Of a stretch of DNA of 9,766 nt, positions 1 through 6,700 are shown one piece after another. Made by a program: the position numbers and the translations under genes. The stretch is from Bacillota bacterium (GTDB lineage Bacteria; Bacillota; Clostridia; Lachnospirales; Lachnospiraceae). The DNA is taken from contig JAEZKD010000007.1 in NCBI GenBank assembly GCA_023415655.1, positions 1-9,766 of the forward strand, in the 5' to 3' direction. Positions within the stretch are counted from its first letter, which is position 1; the number at the start of each line of letters is the position of its first letter. The notes below the pieces were generated by a model. It did no database searches and was not told where the DNA came from. It saw only the letters and a list, made by a program, of their open reading frames with translations.

Positions 1-1
1 T

Positions 2-571
2 GAAGCCAATCAAGAACAGAGTCAAACTTCAGAGTCAAGTGCAAAACAATTAGAAGATGAGCTACGTTTGGTAGTCTCAGAGGAAGCGCCCTTGATGATG
101 GAGCTGAAAAAGGAATCGGAAAAGCTGTATCAGCATTCCATGTTAATTGGAACCATCTCTCAAAGAGCCGCGAATAGTATTGGGGCGAACGAAGCGATTG
201 CATGTGCAGGTGGATGGTACCATGAGATCGGTAGATTAAAGGGACAAGATTACATTCAAGGTGGTGTGGAATTGATCAAAGAGCATCAATTGCCAGAAGT
301 ACTAGCTGATGTAATTCGTCAACATAATTATAAGGTAGATCAACCAAAAAGTCGTGAAGCTGCAATTGTAATGCTTACGGATAATATTATGTCTACCATT
401 ACTTATCTGAAAAAGAATCAGGAAGTAAAGATTGGGTTTGATAAGGTAGTAGAGAATACATTTACTGTGTTATTGAATAAAAAGGCATTGGATGAAGCAG
501 GATTTGATATTGCTTCACTGATGAGATTAAAGGACTTTTATCCATCCATGGTAGAAGGACTAAAGGAATAA
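2..571 (+). CDS. HD-domain protein, 3' part (PgpH-like HD fold, HD motif changed to HE)
   Basis: The frame is open from the window edge to TAA 569-571, so the gene starts upstream and only its last 189 codons are seen. The visible part matches the end of the metal-dependent HD phosphohydrolases that often precede ybeY in clostridia (PgpH, a membrane c-di-AMP phosphodiesterase). Seen: a first His (QHS, codon 134-136), the HD-type pair as YHEIG (His 221-223, Glu 224-226), a later IRQHN (His 323-325) and a terminal VMLTDN (Asp 380-382). Compared with classical PgpH, the block after YHDIGK that carries a further His appears missing, the usual HH is HN, and the catalytic Asp is Glu. It may therefore be a compact or diverged HD protein; c-di-AMP as substrate is not supported here. 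The first 20 or so visible residues are polar and Ser/Gln/Glu-rich, like a linker. The ybeY start follows after 12 nt, so the two are probably cotranscribed. Confidence 0.8.
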   Translation, partial: EANQEQSQTSESSAKQLEDELRLVVSEEAPLMMELKKESEKLYQHSMLIGTISQRAANSIGANEAIACAGGWYHEIGRLKGQDYIQGGVELIKEHQLPEVLADVIRQHNYKVDQPKSREAAIVMLTDNIMSTITYLKKNQEVKIGFDKVVENTFTVLLNKKALDEAGFDIASLMRLKDFYPSMVEGLKE

Positions 572-583
572 TGAGGTGAAGTA

Positions 584-1081
584 ATGACGTTTTATATTGA
601 ACATGAAGTAGAAAAAGAACTTGGATTTGATATGGATGCGTTGATTGAACAGGTAATCAACGCAGTCTTAGATTACGAACAATGTCCTTACGAGGCAGAA
701 GTGAATGTGATTTTAACGGATAATGCAGCGATTCAAGAAATTAACCGGGAACAAAGACAAATTGATGCGCCTACTGACGTGTTATCTTTTCCGATGGTGT
801 TTTATACTAAGCCATCGGATTTTGAATGTCTAGAAGAGGAGCAAGCAGATTGTTTTCATCCGGAGACAGGAGAGTTAATCCTAGGTGATATTATTATTTC
901 TTTGGAGAAGGTGGTGAGCCAAGCTCAGGAATATGGACACTCCACTCAACGTGAATTAGGTTTCTTGGTTGCTCATAGTATGCTTCATCTATGTGGATAT
1001 GACCATATGGAGGAGGAAGAACGTCAGGTAATGGAAGAGAAACAGCGTGAAATTATGGAACTTATTCAGCTGAAGCGTTAA
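584..1081 (+). CDS. ybeY: rRNA maturation endoribonuclease YbeY
   Basis: YbeY (UPF0054) is a cytoplasmic zinc-dependent endoribonuclease involved in 16S rRNA 3'-end processing and ribosome quality control. The diagnostic zinc motif HxxxHxxxxxH is complete as HSMLHLCGYDH at residues 131-141 (ligands His131, His135, His141). The other family block, NREQRQIDAPTDVLSFP, is at residues 54-70; Arg58 probably matches the conserved functional arginine. At 165 aa it has normal length, with an acidic stretch (residues about 78-94) between these blocks and GDIIIS. The ATG at 584 is preceded by GAGGTGA (573-579) at good spacing. It lies 12 nt after the HD gene and 15 nt before the lipoprotein gene. The HD protein-YbeY order is common in Firmicutes, which supports both calls. 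Confidence 0.97.
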   Translation: MTFYIEHEVEKELGFDMDALIEQVINAVLDYEQCPYEAEVNVILTDNAAIQEINREQRQIDAPTDVLSFPMVFYTKPSDFECLEEEQADCFHPETGELILGDIIISLEKVVSQAQEYGHSTQRELGFLVAHSMLHLCGYDHMEEEERQVMEEKQREIMELIQLKR

Positions 1082-1096
1082 TGAGGGGGATGTCAT

Positions 1097-2215
1097 ATGG
1101 GGAAGAATAAAAAGTATGCCTATTGCGTAGTTGTATTGTGTTTTATGCTAAGTATCCTCTCTGGTTGTAAGAAAAAAACGACGAATACGAGTGACTTTGA
1201 TCCTATCGTAACACCAACCAGTACAATCACTCCAACACCGACACCAAGTTTAATACCAACAGTACCAGTGGAAGAGTCTCATGAGGGGATGTCTAGGAGT
1301 AAGCTAACTGGAGAGTGGATACCAGAAGAGGTTGCTAAAGCAAGACCTTATGCGATCATGTTAAATAATATTGTTTATGCGAATCCACAAAGTGGAATTG
1401 GAGAGGCTAGTATTGTCTATGAAGCATTGGTCGAAGGTGGAATTACTCGTTTGATGGGGATTTTTGAAGGGATCAATCCAGAATCAGAAGCTGCAAAACG
1501 TATCGGATCAGTCAGAAGTGCAAGACATTATTTTGTTAGCTTTGCAGATGAATATGATGCGGTTTTCGTGCATTATGGACAAACCTCTTATGCTACGAAA
1601 AAGATTAAGAAGCTTGGCATTGACACAATAAGTGGAATGTCAGGTGTTGGAGTAAACTCTTTTTATCGTGATAAATCCATTAAGGCTCCTCATAATGCAT
1701 TTACTGATTTGGAGGGTTTAAGTAAAGCGATGAAGGATGGTAAGTATCGAACCACGTATCGTGAGGACTTTAATGGGCATTATCAGTTTTACGAAGAAGA
1801 TACCTCCATCGAAGGGGAGCTTGCTTCCAATATCAAGTTAAAGTATTCCAGTCAGATTACTCCAGTATTTCAATACAAGGAAGAGACAAAGGAATATCTT
1901 CGCTATCAATACGATGGTGAACACATCGACTATAATACAAAGGAACAGCTTAGCTTTAAGAATCTGATTGTCTGGTTTGTGAAGGAATGGGATATTGATA
2001 AGAATGGTTATCAAACGATGGACATTGAAGATTCTTCTGGTGAAGGGTATTATATTACGAATGGTAAATTGAATAAAATTACCTGGAAGAAGGAGGAAGT
2101 CACAAAATTCATGCGCTTTTATGATGAGAGTGGCAACGAGCTTACCATGAATCCAGGAAAAACATACATTGCTGTATTCCCAAACAACCGTGTGAAGGAT
2201 GTAGTGATTCAATAA
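1097..2215 (+). CDS. DUF3048 lipoprotein, YerB family
   Basis: A predicted secreted lipoprotein of 372 aa. The signal peptide has a basic start (MGKNKK), a hydrophobic core (about residues 8-21) and the lipobox LSGC, so Cys24 should be lipidated and the protein anchored to the outer face of the membrane. A Thr/Pro-rich linker (about 39-57) comes next. The body matches the DUF3048 family (B. subtilis YerB): RPYAIMLNN at 83-91 followed by EASIVYEALVEGGITRLMGIF (about 103-123), GSVRSARHYF (137-146), AVFVHYGQ (155-162), and a C-terminal subdomain with KTYIAVFP (355-362). The biochemical role of the family is unknown. The ATG at 1097 follows AGGGGGA (1084-1090). The gene lies 15 nt after ybeY in the same direction, so it probably shares its transcript. 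A hairpin follows the stop before the next gene. Confidence 0.92.
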   Translation: MGKNKKYAYCVVVLCFMLSILSGCKKKTTNTSDFDPIVTPTSTITPTPTPSLIPTVPVEESHEGMSRSKLTGEWIPEEVAKARPYAIMLNNIVYANPQSGIGEASIVYEALVEGGITRLMGIFEGINPESEAAKRIGSVRSARHYFVSFADEYDAVFVHYGQTSYATKKIKKLGIDTISGMSGVGVNSFYRDKSIKAPHNAFTDLEGLSKAMKDGKYRTTYREDFNGHYQFYEEDTSIEGELASNIKLKYSSQITPVFQYKEETKEYLRYQYDGEHIDYNTKEQLSFKNLIVWFVKEWDIDKNGYQTMDIEDSSGEGYYITNGKLNKITWKKEEVTKFMRFYDESGNELTMNPGKTYIAVFPNNRVKDVVIQ

Positions 2216-2227
2216 CAAAACACATAA

Positions 2228-2250
2228 GAGGTCAGCTAATGGCTGACTTC
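2228..2250 (+). promoter_or_regulatory. intergenic hairpin next to the flippase ribosome binding site
   Basis: An inverted repeat GAGGTCAGC (2228-2236), loop TAATG, GCTGACTTC (2242-2250) makes a 9-bp stem with one G-U pair. No T-run follows, so it is not a classic terminator. The Shine-Dalgarno AGGAGG (2251-2256) begins directly after the stem, with ATG at 2262. It could be an mRNA-processing or 3'-end-stabilising hairpin, or could affect ribosome access; which one cannot be told from sequence. Confidence 0.5.
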
Positions 2251-2261
2251 AGGAGGACGAT

Positions 2262-3890
2262 ATGAGTAATAAGAACAACAAATATCTCGTCCAAGGTTCG
2301 ATCCTTGGTATTGCATCGATTATTTCGCGATTTATTGGAATGTTGTATCGTATTCCATTGACACGTATTATCGGTGTGGATGGAATGGGTACGTACAGTG
2401 CTGCTTATGAATGGTATAATCTTGCACTGTTATTATCATCCTACAGTATTCCGCTTGCAGTTAGCAAATTAGTATCTGCAAGAGAAATGAACAAGGAATA
2501 TCGTAATTCCTATCATATCTTTAAAACAGCTATGGTAATCTCTGCCTCGGTTGGTGCCTTAATGTTTGCTGTTGTTTATTTTGGTGCAAGTATCTGGGCC
2601 AAACTTTCTGACTATAAAAGCATTGAAATGCCACTTCGCGTGTTAGCACCAGCGATCTTTGTGATGGCAATTATGGGGGTGTTGCGTGGTCTTTTCCAAG
2701 GAAAGCGAACCATGATTCCAACTGCATTATCGCAATTGTTAGAGCAAATTGTAAATGCAGGTGTTTCTGTAGCAGCAGCATATCTCTTAATGAAGCAACA
2801 CAATGCATCCCCTGATATAACGGCTTATGGAGCTACTGGAAGTACATTAGGTACTTTATTTGGAGCTATTTTTGGACTAATGTTCTTGGTGTTGATCTTT
2901 GTGGTCAATCGCCCAATATTGAAAAAACGTGTGGCTAAGGATACAACGAATCACCAAGAAAGCTTTGGTGAGGCAGCAAAGGCAATTATCTTTACTGCAG
3001 TTCCTATCATCATTAGTCAAACTGCATTCCAAATTTCAGGACTTATTGATACGAAGCTTTGGGGAATGTATGCTGAGTCGCAAGGAATGGAGGAAACAGT
3101 AAAGAATACGGTTTGGGGAATCTATTCGGGACAATATCGTTTATTAACGAATGTACCGATTGCGATTGCAACTGCACTTGGTACGGCTGTGGTACCTACC
3201 TTGGCGGCGTATTACTCCAAGGGTAAAAAAGAGGAAGTACGCAGTAAAGTTGCCAATACAATGAAGTTTAATATGTTAATTGCATTCCCATCGGCAATTG
3301 GCCTTGGTGTTCTTGCAAAACCAATTATTACGATGCTGTTTGGTTATAGTGGGGATGTTAATTTGAGTGCAAATGCACTACGTGTTGGATGTATTGCAGT
3401 CGTATTATTTGCCTTATCAACCTTGACGAATGGAGTGTTACAAGGAATCGATAAGATGAGGGTACCAGTAAGACATGCATTTATCTCGTTAATCATCCAC
3501 ATTCCATTGGTTCTAGTTATGTTATTTGTCTTAAAGGTTGGTATCTTTGGATTGGTTTATGGAAATATTACGTTCGCTTTTGTGATTTGTGTATTAAACT
3601 GGGTGAGCATTAAAAAAAATCTCAATTACAAACAAGAGGTAGTTCGTACCTTTGTGCTTCCAGGCATAGCAGCAAGCATTATGGGTGTAGCAGCGTTCTT
3701 TACGTATCAATTGGTATATTCTCTCATAGCAATCAATTCCTTGAGTGTTTTACTTACTATGATAATAGCAATTGCAGTGTATGGAATTTCGATTGTACTT
3801 TTAAAGGCAGTCAATGAAGAAGAGCTTCTTGAGATGCCAAAAGGTTATATGTTATTACGTATCTGTAGGAAACTACATCTTATGAAGTAA
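2262..3890 (+). CDS. MOP-superfamily flippase, SpoVB/YtgP type
   Basis: A 542-aa polytopic membrane protein of the polysaccharide-transporter branch of the MOP superfamily (COG2244: SpoVB, YtgP/MurJ-like, Wzx). These proteins move undecaprenyl-linked sugars such as lipid II or polysaccharide repeat units across the membrane. Seen: an N-terminal block typical of the SpoVB/YtgP branch, with GMLYRIPLTRIIG at residues 26-38 and VDGMGTYSAAY just after; SIPLAVSKLVS in the next helix; a central stretch with many hydrophobic segments, including AIFVMAIMGVLRGLFQG; and a hydrophobic C-terminal part ending in a short basic tail. Length and hydrophobicity agree with about 14 helices. AGGAGG lies 5 nt before the ATG. 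The sequence does not decide between peptidoglycan precursor flipping, a sporulation role or surface polysaccharide export; the neighbouring lipoprotein and BofC-like genes point to cell-envelope work. Confidence 0.9.
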   Translation: MSNKNNKYLVQGSILGIASIISRFIGMLYRIPLTRIIGVDGMGTYSAAYEWYNLALLLSSYSIPLAVSKLVSAREMNKEYRNSYHIFKTAMVISASVGALMFAVVYFGASIWAKLSDYKSIEMPLRVLAPAIFVMAIMGVLRGLFQGKRTMIPTALSQLLEQIVNAGVSVAAAYLLMKQHNASPDITAYGATGSTLGTLFGAIFGLMFLVLIFVVNRPILKKRVAKDTTNHQESFGEAAKAIIFTAVPIIISQTAFQISGLIDTKLWGMYAESQGMEETVKNTVWGIYSGQYRLLTNVPIAIATALGTAVVPTLAAYYSKGKKEEVRSKVANTMKFNMLIAFPSAIGLGVLAKPIITMLFGYSGDVNLSANALRVGCIAVVLFALSTLTNGVLQGIDKMRVPVRHAFISLIIHIPLVLVMLFVLKVGIFGLVYGNITFAFVICVLNWVSIKKNLNYKQEVVRTFVLPGIAASIMGVAAFFTYQLVYSLIAINSLSVLLTMIIAIAVYGISIVLLKAVNEEELLEMPKGYMLLRICRKLHLMK

Positions 3891-4036
3891 GGAAGGATTC
3901 CTAAGCCCTCAATTGTTTGATACGAATCATACGATTTTGTATGCAAAAGTTTATTGGTTTGTACTAGATTTTCTTACATTTATGTATAAAAATTCCAATC
4001 TTGGTTCACACTTCTTAGAAAAGGAGTGTGATTGCT

Positions 4037-4705
4037 ATGAAACGTTGGGCAGGTTATGTGATCTGTATTGTTGGACTATGTGCATTTTTTACAACCTGTT
4101 ATTATATCAGTTTTAAGAATGCTCTGGATCGTTTTAATGAGAGTGCGGTAGAAAGGGATTCTAAGATGTTAGAATCGTTTCAGGAGTATCAAAAACAAGC
4201 ACAGTTATTGAGTCTTCAACAGGATCAGGAAGAAGTGATCAAGACAGAGTCTACAAAAGACGAGGTAATTTCACCAACCACAAAATATTATCTTGAGATT
4301 TATCAGGTGAAAACCAATGAACTTACAAGAGAGGAATTCAATCCAACGAGTGAATTGATTGGTCTGAATCGTAGTGAGGTAATTAAATATCTTGCTGATT
4401 TTATGGCAAATATGCCATTAAGTGAGAAAAACAAAGGCTTATATGCTTATGATTTGTTACAGTTTTCTTCCAAAGAGATTGTAATACGAAAAAGTTATAA
4501 TGAAGACATCGTAACGTTTCGGTATTATGTTGCTGTCAAAGATAGTAAAGTGATTGTGTATTACAGTGATCTTTCCACGGTGTACGAATATACCGACATC
4601 GATGTGATTCATCTTCCAGAACAGGATCGGAATGATCTGATGAAAGGTATTTATATTAAAACGGAGGAGGAGTTATTCTCATTATTAGAGAGTTACTCTA
4701 GTTAA
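4037..4705 (+). CDS. membrane-anchored protein with BofC C-terminal-like domain
   Basis: A 222-aa protein with one N-terminal hydrophobic segment (about residues 5-24, VICIVGLCAFFTTCYYISF), then a polar, probably coiled-coil stretch (about 27-65) and an extracytoplasmic domain. The C-terminal 65 residues (VIVYYSDLSTVYEYTDIDV, LPEQDRNDLMKGIYI, EEELFSLLESYSS) resemble the BofC C-terminal domain. In Bacillus, BofC acts in the forespore-mother cell space and restrains the SpoIVB protease; that role is not shown here, and clostridia have similar proteins of unknown job. The start is taken as ATG 4037 because AAAGGAG (4020-4026) lies 10 nt upstream. A GTG at 4028 in the same frame is only 1 nt from that site and is not credible as a start. 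The 146-nt gap before it is the largest in the block and may hold its own promoter, but I found no convincing -35/-10 pair. Confidence 0.75.
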   Translation: MKRWAGYVICIVGLCAFFTTCYYISFKNALDRFNESAVERDSKMLESFQEYQKQAQLLSLQQDQEEVIKTESTKDEVISPTTKYYLEIYQVKTNELTREEFNPTSELIGLNRSEVIKYLADFMANMPLSEKNKGLYAYDLLQFSSKEIVIRKSYNEDIVTFRYYVAVKDSKVIVYYSDLSTVYEYTDIDVIHLPEQDRNDLMKGIYIKTEEELFSLLESYSS

Positions 4706-4726
4706 TTGAAGAGTTGAGGGAAACGA

Positions 4727-5944
4727 ATGAAGAAATATGATGTAATTATTATTGGTGGTGGAGCTGCTGGAATGATGGCTGCCATACAGGTTGGAAAACG
4801 AGGGCGTAAATGCTTGATTTTAGAGCATAACAATCGGTTGGGTAAAAAAATTCTGGCAACAGGGAATGGAAAATGCAACTATACGAATCTGTATCAGGGT
4901 ATGGAATGTTATCGTGGCTCCAACCCTGAATTTGCATGGAATATAGTAAGTAAGTTTGATTGTAATAAAACGCTTGATTTTTTCAAGGAGCTTGGAATCT
5001 TACCAAAATTTCGCAATGGTTATGCCTATCCTAACTCCGAGCAGGCAGCTTCGATTGCTGATGTATTAGCTTTAGAATGTGCAAGATACCAAGTCAAGAT
5101 AAAGCTGTCCGAGCATGTGGTTGACGTTAAGAAGGAAAAGGATACGTTTTTCGTTTCAACAGAGACGTATACGTATGAGAGTAGTACGGTGATCTTAGCA
5201 ACTGGTGGATGTGCAGCTATAAAACAAGGAAGTGATGGAAGTGGATATCCAATTGCTCAGAGCTTCGGTCATTCCTTACTACCTTCGTTTCCAGCTTTGG
5301 TTCAGTTAAAAACCAAAGAAAAGTATGGTAAAGTGATTTCTGGTGTTCGTTGCGAAGCAAAAGGAAAGATACTATGCGATCAAAAGGAAGTGACTTTTGA
5401 AAGTGGTGAATTCTTATTCACGGATTATGGAGTGTCAGGAATTCCAATTTTTCAGATGAGTCGATTTGCTTTGGCACTGCTTGAACAGCAGAAAACTCCA
5501 AGGTTATACTTGGATTTCTTTCCAGAGATGACAGAAGAGGAATGCTTTTCTTACTTAAAGCAGAGATTTGTAAATGGTGGTTACAAAACAGCAGAGCAAG
5601 TCATGATTGGTATGTTAAATCATAAATTGAGCTATTTGCTGTTAACGGAATGCAAAATATCGTGTTCCAAACCAGCGACCGAGGTTTCAGATCAAGAATT
5701 AAAGCAATTCACAAGGTACTTAAAAAATTTTGCATTTACAATCACTGGCTCAAATGGTTTTGAGCAAGCGCAGGTGAGTGCGGGTGGTGTATCTACGACC
5801 GAAGTAGATGAAAATACAATGGAGTCAAAGCTTGTGAAGGGATTGTTCTTTGCTGGGGAGATTCTAGATGTGGATGGAACCTGTGGGGGCTACAACCTCC
5901 AATGGGCGTGGTCCTCTGGATTCTTGGCTGGGTGCTTTGCGTAA
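4727..5944 (+). CDS. HI0933-family FAD-dependent oxidoreductase (YhiN-like)
   Basis: A 405-aa flavoprotein of the HI0933/YhiN family, often auto-annotated as NAD(P)/FAD-dependent oxidoreductase or aminoacetone oxidase-like; the true substrate is unknown. Seen: the N-terminal dinucleotide-binding fold VIIIGGGAAGMMAA (residues 6-19), an acidic residue ending the second strand (ILEHNNRLGKK), the family signature ILATGNGKCNYTN (about 43-55), a second nucleotide-binding strand VILATGGCA, and the C-terminal FAD block FAGEILDVDGTCGGYNLQWA. Length is normal for the family and the protein looks intact. GAGGG (4716-4720) lies 6 nt before the ATG, and the gene starts 21 nt after the BofC-like gene. A long inverted repeat begins 2 nt after the stop. 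In many clostridia cmk comes next; it is absent here. Confidence 0.93.
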   Translation: MKKYDVIIIGGGAAGMMAAIQVGKRGRKCLILEHNNRLGKKILATGNGKCNYTNLYQGMECYRGSNPEFAWNIVSKFDCNKTLDFFKELGILPKFRNGYAYPNSEQAASIADVLALECARYQVKIKLSEHVVDVKKEKDTFFVSTETYTYESSTVILATGGCAAIKQGSDGSGYPIAQSFGHSLLPSFPALVQLKTKEKYGKVISGVRCEAKGKILCDQKEVTFESGEFLFTDYGVSGIPIFQMSRFALALLEQQKTPRLYLDFFPEMTEEECFSYLKQRFVNGGYKTAEQVMIGMLNHKLSYLLLTECKISCSKPATEVSDQELKQFTRYLKNFAFTITGSNGFEQAQVSAGGVSTTEVDENTMESKLVKGLFFAGEILDVDGTCGGYNLQWAWSSGFLAGCFA

Positions 5945-5946
5945 GA

Positions 5947-6275
5947 AAATTTTACTTTAAGGGTGTCATTTGCATGTGTGATGGGTTGTGGTAGCATATG
6001 GCATAAAAATTCATATGATTTGTTCCGATGTGCAGGAATAAGAAGTTCTAAATATCCCGGGTTGGGTTGTGCTGAATGTACGCAAACGTCTTTTATGCGC
6101 CATCCATGGCGCAGACAAGACTTGTTTCGACCTCCTGTCGAAACATTGCTGTGTAATCAACGGGATATTAAGAACTTCTAATTCCTTTCCATAGTCACAA
6201 ATCTCATGAATTTTTGTGCCCTATGCTTTTTTCATTTTTTGACACATGCAAAGGACACCCTGTAAAGTAAAATTT
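5947..6275. repeat. 329-bp imperfect inverted repeat (long palindromic element)
   Basis: The two halves are reverse complements over arms of about 113 bp. Paired blocks: 5947-5959 with 6263-6275 (13/13); 5961-5967 with 6254-6260 (GGGTGTC/GACACCC, 7/7); 5969-5979 with 6242-6252 (11/11); a 13-14 nt unpaired gap; 5993-6023 with 6197-6227 (27/31); and 6034-6059 with 6161-6186 (24/26). The centre (6060-6160) carries two further hairpins. The element begins 2 nt after the flavoprotein stop, so read-through RNA would fold into a rod of over 80 base pairs. It carries no transposase. A 72-codon frame over 5963-6181 can be read through it, but that frame spans both arms and has no ribosome binding site, so I treat it as artefact. 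It could be a MITE-like or REP/BIME-like element, or a structured RNA; I do not recognise the family. Confidence 0.85.
6084..6145. repeat. two hairpins at the centre of the long palindrome
   Basis: Hairpin A: TGCGCCA (6096-6102), loop TCCA, TGGCGCA (6107-6113), extended past a 3x3 internal loop by GTCTT/AAGAC (6088-6092 and 6117-6121) and by AAAC/GTTT (6084-6087 and 6124-6127). Hairpin B: TGTTTCGAC (6123-6131), loop CTCCT, GTCGAAACA (6137-6145), a perfect 9-bp stem. The last extension of A and the left strand of B overlap at 6123-6127, so they compete for these bases. This gives the RNA form a branched tip rather than a simple loop. Confidence 0.8.
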
Positions 6276-6378
6276 AAGCTTTCTTCGAAAGCTTTTTGAT
6301 GCTTTGGGTGACGGGACTCCTGTGGGGACAGTGGGTGCAGATATGTTTTTGCTGTACAGAAAAAAGAGTACTAAATAA
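6271..6378 (+). other. GC-rich patch with a protein-like start-less reading frame
   Basis: Between the palindrome and the tandem repeats the sequence turns locally GC-rich (about 6301-6340). One + frame is open from 6271 to TAA 6376-6378 and reads like the end of a protein: residues 10-25 are DALGDGTPVGTVGADM, followed by FLLYRKKSTK and the stop. There is no ATG or ribosome binding site before this stretch, and its beginning overlaps the terminator-like hairpin. It may be a gene remnant carried by the repeat cluster or a chance frame. I do not recognise a family. Confidence 0.2.
6276..6297 (+). terminator. terminator-like hairpin after the palindrome
   Basis: AAGCTTTC (6276-6283), loop TTC, GAAAGCTT (6287-6294), then TTT, giving a five-T run at 6293-6297 that includes the end of the stem. 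The stem is AT-rich, so the terminator would be weak. It is the first such structure after the flavoprotein gene and could end the operon transcript after the long palindrome has been transcribed. Confidence 0.45.
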
Positions 6379-6384
6379 CCCGGG

Positions 6385-6552
6385 GGACACCATTCACTTC
6401 GTCTCACCGACTGAATGCATCTTTTCACTCTATTAGTCGGGCCATTTTGCTTCTTCTTACCGACTGAGTTCAACTTTTCATTCCGTTAGTAGGACACCTT
6501 TCACTTCCTCCCACCGACTGAATGCTTCTTTTCACTGTATTAGTCGGGCCAT
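6385..6552. repeat. three-copy tandem repeat of 53-54 bp, one hairpin per unit
   Basis: Units begin at 6385, 6438 and 6492. The shared core CCGACTGA occurs at 6407, 6460 and 6514. Each core is followed by AGTCGG (AGTAGG in copy 2), the inverse of CCGACT, so each unit holds an inverted repeat of exactly 34 nt: 6407-6440, 6460-6493 and 6514-6547. Copies 1 and 3 match at 56 of 61 positions (6385-6445 against 6492-6552), including the GGACACC edge and GGGCCAT end; copy 2 is more diverged. Spacing and identity do not fit a CRISPR array: there are no variable spacers. It resembles clustered REP/BIME-type palindromes. No promoter or gene could be tied to it. Confidence 0.85.
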
Positions 6553-6685
6553 CTATTGTTATATTTATGAATTGTACGTCGATCTTTGCCTAATTCCCTA
6601 TAATTGGCTTTTATTATTTTCAAAGTTCCCTCCTCCAATAAAGGTTTTAACTACACTAAATCCTTCAAGGATTAATCTGTAATTC

Positions 6686-6694
6686 TGATATAAT
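6686..6694 (+). promoter_or_regulatory. extended -10 promoter box
   Basis: TGATATAAT is a perfect TGnTATAAT extended -10. The -35 position (6666-6671, CAAGGA) is poor, so the extended element would have to carry the promoter. A start site near 6701 is expected. The next structure in this direction is the terminator at 6839-6880, and no convincing gene lies between them. Confidence 0.4.
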
Positions 6695-6700
6695 CTTTTG

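Noticed and set aside
1838..2218. 126-codon - strand frame
   Set aside because: Wholly antisense to the well-supported DUF3048 lipoprotein gene; composition is typical of a shadow frame.
3890..4036. promoter before the BofC-like gene (TTGTTT 3913, TTGTAT 3937)
   Set aside because: -35 is weak, -10 is weak and the spacing is 18; such matches are expected by chance in this AT-rich gap.
3913..4116. 67-codon + frame before the BofC-like gene
   Set aside because: No ribosome binding site at its start; it overlaps the first 80 bases of the supported gene in another frame.
5963..6181. 72-codon + frame inside the long palindrome
   Set aside because: It runs through both arms and the hairpin centre, begins at a TTG without ribosome binding site, and its length is explained by the repeat. 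Best read as an artefact of the repeat.
6204..6473. 89-codon - strand frame over the repeats
   Set aside because: It spans the right palindrome arm, the GC-rich patch and the first tandem units; no ribosome binding site or family resemblance.
6385..6552. CRISPR array
   Set aside because: Repeat and would-be spacer are both conserved between copies 1 and 3; only three units and no cas genes nearby.
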